Below are positions 1 through 5,099 of a DNA stretch of 5,099 nt, piece by piece. The stretch is from assembly GCA_028288905.1 (NCBI GenBank), contig JAQGHJ010000286.1, forward strand, positions 1-5,099. Direction: 5' to 3'. The stretch comes from Phycisphaerales bacterium. Its GTDB lineage: Bacteria > Planctomycetota > Phycisphaerae > Tepidisphaerales > Tepidisphaeraceae. Below the pieces are notes generated by a model, which saw only the letters and a list, made by a program, of their open reading frames with translations, was not told the origin of the DNA and made no database searches. The first letter of the stretch is position 1. The number at the start of each line of letters is the position of its first letter. A program made the translations under genes and the position numbers.

Positions 1-178
1 GATCCGTGCCGACCCGGCCTTGGACCGGGTGGCGGTCCTGATGTACACGGCGTTCTCGGACCCGCAGCAGCACGACGACGCCCTTCGCCTCGGGGCGCAG
101 GGGTACGTCGTCAAGGGCCGGCACTCGTTCGACGAGATCACGGCGACCATCGACCGGCACCTCGGCCGTTCGGGCTGA
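1..178 (+). CDS. Response regulator receiver domain protein, C-terminal part (5' end outside window)
   Basis: The reading frame is open from base 2 and ends at TGA 176-178, giving 58 residues. They match the last third of a CheY-like receiver domain. VLMYTAF carries the conserved beta-4 Thr (T16 of the fragment). GAQGYVVKG carries the beta-5 Lys (K38) that contacts the phosphorylated Asp. A final amphipathic helix, FDEITATIDRHL, follows. The protein ends about 20 residues after the Lys, so there is no output domain after the receiver; it is either a single-domain regulator or has other domains upstream. The phosphoacceptor Asp is outside the window, so phosphorylation competence cannot be judged. 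The partner kinase is not visible. It runs in the same direction as the DUF1003 gene, but a link between them is only inference. Confidence 0.82.
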   Translation, partial: IRADPALDRVAVLMYTAFSDPQQHDDALRLGAQGYVVKGRHSFDEITATIDRHLGRSG

Positions 179-194
179 TCCCGGCCCGCGAACG
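167..194 (+). terminator. Possible hairpin at the end of the response regulator gene
   Basis: CGTTCGGGC (167-175) can pair with GCC (184-186) and CGAACG (189-194), leaving a two-base bulge and an eight-base loop. It overlaps the TGA stop of the receiver gene. No T-run follows, so it is at best a weak intrinsic terminator. In a sequence this rich in GC, short stems arise often by chance. Confidence 0.22.
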
Positions 195-293
195 ACCCGT
201 CCTCGCCCGCCGCCGCGAGTGCCGACGGGTTCGTCGGACGTCGCCCACGCCCGCCGGAATGGGTCGTCCTCCCCCCGCATGCGTGGCTCCGAC

Positions 294-869
294 ATGCCTG
301 GTAGGACGGCCGTCGTGGGCGCGGTAGTCGACGAACCGGCGGCGAGGTTTCTGGGGGCCCGTGTGGAGTCGGGCGAGACCGAGCGGCGGGACATCGGGCG
401 GCTGACCCGGCGGCTCCACGTCAGCCGGGACGCCGGCCGGGCATTCGAGGCGTACCTGACGTTCGGCCAACGCCTCGTCGACCGGATCGCCGTCTTCGGC
501 GGGTCGTGGACGTTCATCCTCATGTTCCTCGCCACGCCCGCCGGGTGGATCGTCCTGATCAGCGTGATCTTGGGCCGGGTTGGCAAGCCGTTCAACGCCT
601 ACTCGTACGTCTTCCTGAACCTGATCCTGTCGATGCTCGCGGCTCTTCAGGCCCCGGTCACCATGATGAGCCAGAACCGCCACCCGGCTAAAGATCGGGT
701 GGCCGCCGCGCACGACTACGAGGTGAACCTGAGGGCGGAACTGGGGATTCCGGCCCTGCGCGCCAAGATCGATGCCCTGCGCGAGGCCCAGCGGGCCGAA
801 CTCGCCGTGATGCAGCAGGAGCAGATCAAATTGATCACGAAATGGTGCCGGCCGGGAACGGCAGAGTAG
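294..869 (+). CDS. DUF1003 family membrane protein
   Basis: This is a small membrane protein of the DUF1003 family, function unknown; it is recognised by its core motifs. Numbered from ATG 294 (191 residues), a soluble N-terminus with DRIAVFGGSWTF precedes a first membrane helix (about 72-93). A second helix (about 102-123) contains YVFLNLILSMLAALQAP, followed by MMSQNR, AKDR and HDYEVN, all family signatures. The tail (about 150-180) is a charged, probably coiled helix rich in Ala, Arg, Glu and Gln. The start is uncertain: the frame is open back to GTG 219, with ATG at 279 and 294 and GTG at 315. None of the first three has a clear ribosome binding site; GTG 315 has AGGA eight bases upstream (303-306). 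The residues before 315 show no family similarity that I recognise. The gene ends at TAG 867-869, one base before a hairpin. Confidence 0.85.
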   Translation: MPGRTAVVGAVVDEPAARFLGARVESGETERRDIGRLTRRLHVSRDAGRAFEAYLTFGQRLVDRIAVFGGSWTFILMFLATPAGWIVLISVILGRVGKPFNAYSYVFLNLILSMLAALQAPVTMMSQNRHPAKDRVAAAHDYEVNLRAELGIPALRAKIDALREAQRAELAVMQQEQIKLITKWCRPGTAE

Positions 870-893
870 ACCACCGGCCGCACGGCTGGTGGT
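870..893. terminator. Hairpin between convergent genes, possible bidirectional terminator
   Basis: ACCACCGGCC (870-879) pairs with GGCTGGTGGT (884-893) over 10 bp, with one G-U wobble (876/887) and a GCAC loop. It starts at the base after the TAG of the DUF1003 gene and lies 9 bases beyond the end of the rpiB-like remnant, the usual place for a shared terminator. Neither side has a proper T-tract, so intrinsic termination would be weak. Confidence 0.5.
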
Positions 894-902
894 TCCCATT
901 CG

Positions 903-1211
903 TCACACTCGCCAGCCGAAGCCCCCCTTGGTGGGCGGAGAAGGCGTCGAGGATCGGGCCGCCCGCACGTCGGGCACCTTGTTAGTGGCAATGCAGGCAC
1001 CGACCCCGCTGCCGCAGATCGCCGGCCCTCGGGTGACCGTGCCGCCGGCGGCCGCCCGGGCCAGCGGCACCACGAAGTCCGGGTAGTCGTCGCCGACCAC
1101 CAGCGCGTCGGCGACGAAGTCGATCACCTCGTGCCCCTCGCCCTGGAGGGCGGCCGGCAGGGTTGCGTTTAGGGCGAACCCGCCGTGGTCTGCCGCGATG
1201 CCGATTCGCAA
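903..1211 (-). pseudogene. rpiB: RpiB/LacAB-type sugar-phosphate isomerase, frameshifted and truncated remnant
   Basis: The N-terminal two thirds match RpiB, which interconverts ribose 5-phosphate and ribulose 5-phosphate in the pentose phosphate pathway. RIGIAADHGGF is the N-terminal substrate-binding motif. Next come DDYPDFV and CGSGVGACIATNKV, the latter with the catalytic Cys and phosphate-binding loop, and then VRAA. After this the open frame turns into unrelated residues and stops at 102, where the family has about 140-150. The expected continuation, DAFSAHQG, is present in another frame of the same strand (about 925-951). Spacing suggests one lost base near 952-960. Even in that frame, family similarity ends after HQG: the usual N-V-L-x-L-G region and C-terminal helix are missing. 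The start is TTG 1211, with GGA six bases upstream; no in-frame ATG is available. It overlaps the 3' end of atpG by 43 bases. It is very probably not an active isomerase. Confidence 0.78.
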
Positions 1212-2092
1212 CGTGTTCCATTCACGTTCAACGCCTCGAACCCGGAGACGACGTCGAACAGTTCCTCGTCAATGCCGCCCTGCCGCAACCGGTGGAACGT
1301 GTTGTTGAGGCCGTCCAGCAGGTCGTCGATGTTCTTGTCCGCCCGCTGCATGGCGGCCAAGCGGCTCGCGTTTTCGCTGGCCAGGGATTCGGCGCAGGCC
1401 CGGAAGAGCGAGATGAACAGGTAATCGCGGACCAAAGGCCCCAGGGTGGCCGCAACGCCGCCCATGACCTGGGGCACGGTCGGCGTCGGCCAGCGGACGG
1501 CAGTCATGCCCCGCTGCCACTCGGCGTCGAGCGGCAGCAACCGCTGGGCGACGGGCTCGTACAGCGACCCGGGCGTGGGCCGGTTGTGGAACACGTACAG
1601 CCGCGCGTACTGGCCCTTGGCCCGACGGCCCTCGCTCTCGACCTGGATGCGGCCGACCAGCGGCGTGATCGACCGGACGGATCCGGGCACATCGAACAGC
1701 CCGACCGGCATCAGCCCCGCGTCGCGCAGCCGCTCGTGGACGCGCTCGCCGACGGCCCAGACTTCCGGCGTGCCGGGCAGAGCGGCAAGCACGGTGACCG
1801 CGTAATCGGCCACGACATCGTTGAACGGTCCCACCAAGCCTTGGTCGGACCCGAAGACGACGGCCCCGACTCCCCCCGCATCGGCTTGGCCGCTCCCTTC
1901 GACCGTCGAACGCCCCCGGAGGCACGCCCCCAGGCCGAGCTCAACCGTCCGGTAGTAGTCGGCCAGCGCCGCGACGGCGTTCTCGTACTGGCCGATGCTG
2001 GAGGCGGCGACGGCCTTCATCGTCCGGACGACGGACTGGAGTTGGCCCGCACTGTTGATCTGGTGCCGCAGGCTCGCCGTGGTGTCGCTCAT
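1169..2092 (-). CDS. atpG: N-ATPase subunit gamma
   Basis: Central rotor shaft of the F1-like head; it couples ring rotation to catalysis in alpha/beta. The 307-residue protein has the gamma N-terminal helix (SLRHQINSAGQLQSVVRTMK, 7-26), the GSDQGLVGPFN motif (81-91), and a long C-terminal helix with SLFRACAESLASENASRLAA (228-247) ending in FDVVSGFEAL (279-288). Gamma proteins usually end at about this point. The last 19 residues (NVNGTRCESASRQTTAGSP) look unlike the family and are encoded over the start of the rpiB-like gene, so they may be a run-on after loss of the original stop. The ATG at 2090-2092 overlaps the TGA that would end full-length atpA (ATGA), and AGGG lies seven bases upstream; this supports the start and suggests translational coupling to full-length atpA. 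That coupling would be disturbed by the early stop in atpA. It is the last atp gene of the operon. Confidence 0.93.
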   Translation of the reverse strand: MSDTTASLRHQINSAGQLQSVVRTMKAVAASSIGQYENAVAALADYYRTVELGLGACLRGRSTVEGSGQADAGGVGAVVFGSDQGLVGPFNDVVADYAVTVLAALPGTPEVWAVGERVHERLRDAGLMPVGLFDVPGSVRSITPLVGRIQVESEGRRAKGQYARLYVFHNRPTPGSLYEPVAQRLLPLDAEWQRGMTAVRWPTPTVPQVMGGVAATLGPLVRDYLFISLFRACAESLASENASRLAAMQRADKNIDDLLDGLNNTFHRLRQGGIDEELFDVVSGFEALNVNGTRCESASRQTTAGSP

Positions 2093-2181
2093 GGCGTCGC
2101 CCTGGGCTGGAACGGCGCCAGGGCTGTGCGGGCGAGCTCGACGATCGTCCTGCGCCCGTCGTCGTCCAGCTTGACGGCCGA
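2089..2181 (-). other. Severed C-terminal coding tail of atpA, after an in-frame TAA
   Basis: Reading on in the atpA frame past TAA 2182-2184 gives 30 codons and a TGA at 2089-2091. The residues include KLDDDGRRTIVELAR and end LAPFQPRATP, which looks like the final helix and tail of N-ATPase alpha subunits. With it, alpha would be 513 residues, the normal length for the family. The TGA overlaps the atpG ATG as ATGA, the junction style seen elsewhere in this operon. I read this as coding sequence cut off by a recent nonsense change, for example GAA or CAA to TAA, or by a sequence error. It has no start of its own. Confidence 0.8.
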
Positions 2182-3630
2182 TTAGAACCGGGCACGGACC
2201 TCGGCCGGAAGGCCGGCCGTGGCGTCCCGCACGGCGCGCTGGGCGTCGGGCATCCGGTCGAGCGGCACGGGGTCGAACAGCTTGGCCGACAGCGCCAGCA
2301 GGACGGCGATCTGTCCGGACACCGGGATCGGCGAGAGGTCGGGCTGCTGCAGGCAGGCTCGGATCCGCCGGCCGTGCTCGATGGTGGCGCGGGTGTTGTC
2401 GTCCAGGCGGGCGCCGAAGCGGGCGAAGCCTTCCAGCTCCTCGAACTGGGCGAAGGACAGCTTCAGGTCGCCCGTGGCGAGTCGGTAGGTCGGCCGCTGG
2501 GCTTGGCCGCCGACCCGCGACACCGACTTGCCCACGTCGACCGCGGGCAGGACGCCGAGCTGGAACAGCGACGGCGAAAGGTAAACCTGTCCGTCGGTGA
2601 TCGAGATCAGGTTGGTCGGGATGTAGGCCGAGATGTCCTCGGCCTCGGTCTCGATGATCGGCAGGGCCGTCAACGACCCGCCGCCCCGGTCGGGGCGGAG
2701 GTGGGTCGACCGTTCCAGCAGGCGGGAGTGGATGTAGAAGATGTCGCCGGGGAACGCCTCGCGGCCGGGCGGTCGGCGGAGCAGCAGGGACAGCTCCCGG
2801 TACGCCTCGGCGTGCTGCGTGAGGTCGTCGTAGACGATCAGCACGTCACGGCCGGCCTCCATGAAGTGCTCGGCGATGCTGGTCGCCGCGTACGGGGCGA
2901 CGTAGGTCAGGCCCGGCGGGTCGTTGGCGGCGGCCACGACCACGACGGTGTAGTCCATCGCCCCCCGTTCCCGCAGGCCGGCCACCGCCTTGGCCACGGC
3001 CGACGCCCGTTGGCCGATCGCGCAGTAGACGCACAGGACCCCCTGCCCCTGCTGGTTCAGGATCGCGTCGATCGCGATGCCCGTCTTGCCCGTCTGCCGG
3101 TCGCCCAAGATCAGCTCCCGCTGGCCCCGGCCGACGGGGATCAATGCGTCGACCACCGTGATGCCGGTTTGGAGCGGCACCGTCACCGGGGCGCGGTCCA
3201 TGATCGGGGCGGCCGACCGCTCGACGGGCAGGCGGGCGGTGGTGGCGACCGCTCGGCCGCCGTCGAGCGGGCGGCCGAGCGGGTCGACGACGCGGCCCAG
3301 CAGGGCGTTGCCGACGCCCACGTCCACGACCCGGCCGGTCCGCGTGACCTCGTCGCCCGCGCGGAGCTGTGCGTGGTCCCCGAGGAGGACGACGCCGACC
3401 TCTTCCTCGTCGACGTTGAACGCGATGCCCAGCACGCCGCCGGGGAAGCGGACCAGTTCCTCAATCCCGACGCCGGGCAGGCCCGACACGGTGGCGATGC
3501 CGGTCGAGACGCCGGTGATCGTGCCCACCTCGCGCGGCGTCAGCCGCGGGGCGAAGGCGGCCCGGGCCCGGCCGATCCCGTCGAACGCCCGGTCGAACGC
3601 GGCCCGGAGGTTGTCGGATGCGGTCTTCAT
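2182..3630 (-). CDS. atpA: N-ATPase subunit alpha, ended early by an in-frame TAA
   Basis: Non-catalytic nucleotide-binding subunit of the alpha3beta3 head. In order, it has the N-terminal beta-barrel (about 30-100, with [13 protein letters not shown]), the P-loop GDRQTGKT (176-183), CAIGQRAS (203-210), Walker B-type VLIVYDDL (263-270), and SVSRVGG with the alpha arginine finger at R372. A helical C-terminal domain follows and stops after EVRARF at 482. The family is usually about 500-515 residues, and the missing end is still readable downstream in the same frame. All motifs needed for nucleotide binding are present, so a shortened protein could fold, but it lacks the last C-terminal helix. 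The ATG at 3628-3630 overlaps the atpF TGA by one base (TGATG), and AAGG lies seven bases upstream. Real mutation, sequencing error and stop readthrough are all possible. Confidence 0.94.
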   Translation of the reverse strand: MKTASDNLRAAFDRAFDGIGRARAAFAPRLTPREVGTITGVSTGIATVSGLPGVGIEELVRFPGGVLGIAFNVDEEEVGVVLLGDHAQLRAGDEVTRTGRVVDVGVGNALLGRVVDPLGRPLDGGRAVATTARLPVERSAAPIMDRAPVTVPLQTGITVVDALIPVGRGQRELILGDRQTGKTGIAIDAILNQQGQGVLCVYCAIGQRASAVAKAVAGLRERGAMDYTVVVVAAANDPPGLTYVAPYAATSIAEHFMEAGRDVLIVYDDLTQHAEAYRELSLLLRRPPGREAFPGDIFYIHSRLLERSTHLRPDRGGGSLTALPIIETEAEDISAYIPTNLISITDGQVYLSPSLFQLGVLPAVDVGKSVSRVGGQAQRPTYRLATGDLKLSFAQFEELEGFARFGARLDDNTRATIEHGRRIRACLQQPDLSPIPVSGQIAVLLALSAKLFDPVPLDRMPDAQRAVRDATAGLPAEVRARF

Positions 3631-4448
3631 CAGCTCGCCTTGGCGGCGACCGCCGGCCCGAGGGGAAGGGGCTGCGGCGGCGCGGTCGGACCCGGCCCGT
3701 CCACGAGTTCGTCAACGCCGGCCGCCAGGCTCGACAGGTGATCGGCGAACGTCCAAGCCAGCTTCTGCCCGTTCGCGGACAGCTCGATCCCGGCGACCAC
3801 ATCGGGCGCGGTTTCGAACCGGAGGCGGACGTCGGCAGCAAAGGTTTCGTCGACCGCTTGCTGGACGGCGGCGCGGCGATCGGGAGGCAGGTCGAACGCC
3901 GTCCGCACGACCGCGGCGTCCGGTGCCGTCCGGACGGCCTCGGCGAACCGATCCTTCATCCCGCTGTCCATCTGCCGCAGGCGGCGGATGAGGACGTCCA
4001 CCATCCGCTCCTCCAGCGCCGTGTCGGCCAGGTCCGCCAGCGCCTGGCGGGCAATGGCAAACACCTCGTCCTGCGTCCGGCGTGCGACCGCTTGCCGGAG
4101 GTGGTCGGCGTCGGCCCGCATCGCGTCCCGGCGTTGGGCAGCGGCCGCGTCGGCGGCCCGGTTGGCGTCGTCAATCAGCCGCCGCCGCTCGGCCTTAGCC
4201 TCGTCGGTCGCCTTGGACATCAGCGCGGCCCGCTCGCGGTCGAACGCGTCGTTCTTTTGTTGGAACGCCTCCCGGTCCGTTCTCGCAGCCGCCTTGTCGG
4301 CGTCGGCACCGGCCAGCTCCGCGGCGACCCGCTTCTCCCGGGCGTCGATGGCGTCCAGGACCGGCTTGTAGAGGAACCGCTTCAGCAGCCACACCAGGGC
4401 TAGGAAATTTAGGGCCTGCGCCGCCACGGTGAACCAGTCGATCGGCAT
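3630..4448 (-). CDS. atpF: N-ATPase subunit b with delta-like C-terminal region
   Basis: Peripheral stalk subunit anchoring the alpha/beta head to subunit a in the membrane. Residues 5-25 form the single N-terminal membrane helix ([20 protein letters not shown] is typical of b). A long charged helix (about 30-120) is rich in Ala, Arg, Asp and Glu and is probably a coiled-coil dimer stalk. Residues about 125-241 resemble the C-terminal part of the delta/OSCP subunit, ending in [17 protein letters not shown] (218-234). The total of 272 residues exceeds the roughly 155-170 of an ordinary b subunit. No atpH gene lies between atpF and atpA, so this protein probably does both jobs, as is usual in N-ATPases. 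The last 30 residues are a Pro/Ala-rich tail. The start ATG 4446-4448 lies three bases after atpE, and GGGGAAG at 4455-4461 is a good ribosome binding site. Confidence 0.93.
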   Translation of the reverse strand: MPIDWFTVAAQALNFLALVWLLKRFLYKPVLDAIDAREKRVAAELAGADADKAAARTDREAFQQKNDAFDRERAALMSKATDEAKAERRRLIDDANRAADAAAAQRRDAMRADADHLRQAVARRTQDEVFAIARQALADLADTALEERMVDVLIRRLRQMDSGMKDRFAEAVRTAPDAAVVRTAFDLPPDRRAAVQQAVDETFAADVRLRFETAPDVVAGIELSANGQKLAWTFADHLSSLAAGVDELVDGPGPTAPPQPLPLGPAVAAKAS

Positions 4449-4451
4449 GGT

Positions 4452-4733
4452 TCACTTCCCCGCCGCTTGTGCGATGGCGTGGTTCCAGAACGGGTTGGCG
4501 AAGATCAGGATCATCGACACGACGAAACAGTAGATGCCCAGCGACTCGATCATCGCCAGGCCGACGAAGAGCGTGCGGGTGATGGTGGACGACGCGTCGG
4601 GCTGTTGGGCGAGGGCGGTCAGCGCCGTCGAGACGGACCGCCCCTCGCCCAGGGCCGGCGCCACGCACCCCGCGGCCGTGGTCAGGCCGGCGGTGGCGAT
4701 CGAGGCGACCGCAATCAGGGTCATGCTGTCCAT
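4452..4733 (-). CDS. atpE: N-ATPase subunit c (rotor ring)
   Basis: A proteolipid that oligomerises into the ion-carrying rotor ring. It has 93 residues and two membrane helices. Helix 1 (about 5-27) leads into PALGEGRS, with Glu30. The polar loop is AQQPDAS (42-48). Helix 2 (about 55-80) is FVGLAMIESLGIYCFVVSMI, with the ion-binding Glu63, then Ser64 and Tyr68. FANPFWNH near the end is typical of N-ATPase c subunits. Two membrane carboxylates per subunit are characteristic of the N-type. By alignment with the Na+-binding c ring of Ilyobacter tartaricus (Gln32, Glu65, Ser66, Thr67, Tyr70), the Thr position is Leu65 here. ATG 4731-4733 is preferred because a strong ribosome binding site precedes it; it overlaps the end of atpB by 13 bases. 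ATG 4722-4724 (ATGA with the atpB stop) is the alternative. Confidence 0.95.
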   Translation of the reverse strand: MDSMTLIAVASIATAGLTTAAGCVAPALGEGRSVSTALTALAQQPDASSTITRTLFVGLAMIESLGIYCFVVSMILIFANPFWNHAIAQAAGK

Positions 4734-5099
4734 TCGGGTTCCTTCGGTTCGGCCGGGCCGGCGCCTGCCGAAGCGGGCACCGGTTGCGGCTCGGGGGGTC
4801 GGGTGGCGGCGGCGATGTAGACCGCGGCCAGGATGCTGAAGATGTAGGCCTGGACCATCCCGGTCAGCAGCCCCAGGGCGGTCATGAGGATGGGGAAGAA
4901 GAACGGCGTGATCGTCAGCAGGATGGCGATGATCATCGCCCCGCTCATCATGTTGCCGAACAGGCGGACGGCCAGCGCCAGCGTGCGGGAGACCTCGCTG
5001 ATCAGGTTGAACGGCAGCATGACCCACGTCGGCTGGACGTAGGTCTTGAGGTACCCGACCAGCCCTTGGTCTTCGATGCCGAACAGCGGCACGGCGACG
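4721..5099 (-). CDS. atpB: N-ATPase subunit a, C-terminal part (5' end outside window)
   Basis: A membrane stator subunit that forms the two ion half-channels against the c ring. The last 125 residues are present; the frame is open to the right edge, so the GTG at 5090-5092 is internal, not the start. Fragment residues 23-51 include PTWVMLPFNLISEVSRTLAL followed by VRLFGNMMSG. R45 corresponds to the essential Arg of subunit a (Arg210 in E. coli). Two more hydrophobic helices follow, about 53-75 and 76-98; the last contains GMVQAYIFSILAAVYI, with the Gln (Q83) that E. coli has at 252. The final 26 residues are a soluble Pro/Ala/Glu-rich tail, longer than in ordinary a subunits. TGA 4721-4723 lies inside atpE, a 13-base overlap. 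Confidence 0.93.
   Translation of the reverse strand, partial: VAVPLFGIEDQGLVGYLKTYVQPTWVMLPFNLISEVSRTLALAVRLFGNMMSGAMIIAILLTITPFFFPILMTALGLLTGMVQAYIFSILAAVYIAAATRPPEPQPVPASAGAGPAEPKEPEWTA
4739..4745 (-). promoter_or_regulatory. Strong ribosome binding site for atpE
   Basis: On the minus strand GAAGGAA ends five bases before ATG 4733; its AAGGA core has a six-base spacing. It is the best Shine-Dalgarno match in the operon segment. It decides for the MDSMTLIA start over the ATG at 4724, from which it would be too far. A strong site fits the need for many more c subunits than other subunits. It lies inside the atpB coding region. Confidence 0.7.

Noticed and set aside
846..863. Short hairpin TGCCG...CGGCA before the DUF1003 stop
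   Set aside because: A five-base stem inside coding sequence, expected by chance at this GC content.
952..960. Programmed ribosomal frameshift in the rpiB-like gene
   Set aside because: No slippery heptamer or downstream structure is seen, and the 3' third of the gene is missing in the other frame too, so decay is simpler.
2182..2184. TAA in atpA as a recoded codon
   Set aside because: atpG appears to use TAA as a normal stop, and no readthrough context is evident; kept only as a remote option.
1163..2185. A 340-codon open frame on the plus strand
   Set aside because: It is antisense to atpG, whose protein is clearly conserved; the plus-strand product has no known motif.
2374..3741. A 455-codon open frame on the plus strand
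   Set aside because: It lies antisense to atpA and the end of atpF, is rich in Arg, Gly, Asp and Val with no recognisable domain, and reflects high GC at third positions of the real genes.
3618..4403. A 261-codon open frame on the plus strand
   Set aside because: It mirrors atpF; its composition is typical of antisense frames in GC-rich DNA.

Overview
The window is a GC-rich bacterial segment. Its main content is the downstream half of an operon on the minus strand for an N-type (N-ATPase) rotary ATPase. This is the second, laterally spread form of F-type ATPase, with usual gene order atpDCQRBEFAG. Read right to left, the window holds atpB (subunit a, 5' end cut by the window), atpE (c), atpF (long b with a delta-like C-terminus), atpA (alpha) and atpG (gamma), so atpD, atpC, atpQ and atpR should lie beyond the right edge. 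The genes are packed with 1-13 base overlaps or 3-base gaps. There is no separate atpH, as is usual for N-ATPases. The high GC, the N-ATPase and the stress-type neighbours fit a planctomycete (Gemmata-like) or another high-GC environmental bacterium; this taxonomic guess is weak.

Two genes here look damaged. In atpA an in-frame TAA falls 31 codons before the expected end. The lost C-terminus is still readable in the same frame and ends in a TGA that overlaps the atpG start codon as ATGA. Downstream of atpG, and overlapping its 3' end, is an rpiB-like gene that starts normally, then loses frame after the phosphate-binding loop and lacks its last third.

The left side is on the plus strand. It carries the last 58 residues of a response-regulator receiver domain (1-178) and then a DUF1003 membrane protein (about 294-869). 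The DUF1003 gene converges on the rpiB remnant across a 10-bp hairpin at 870-893. The stretch 179-293 holds no gene I can support apart from possible alternative starts of the DUF1003 gene.

If functional, the a/c membrane sector (conserved Arg in AtpB, Glu in both helices of AtpE) would couple ion flow to ATP hydrolysis by alpha/beta through the gamma shaft, with the long b subunit as stator. Many N-ATPases are thought to act as ion-pumping ATPases alongside a housekeeping ATP synthase. The atpA stop raises the question of whether this complex is still intact in this strain.
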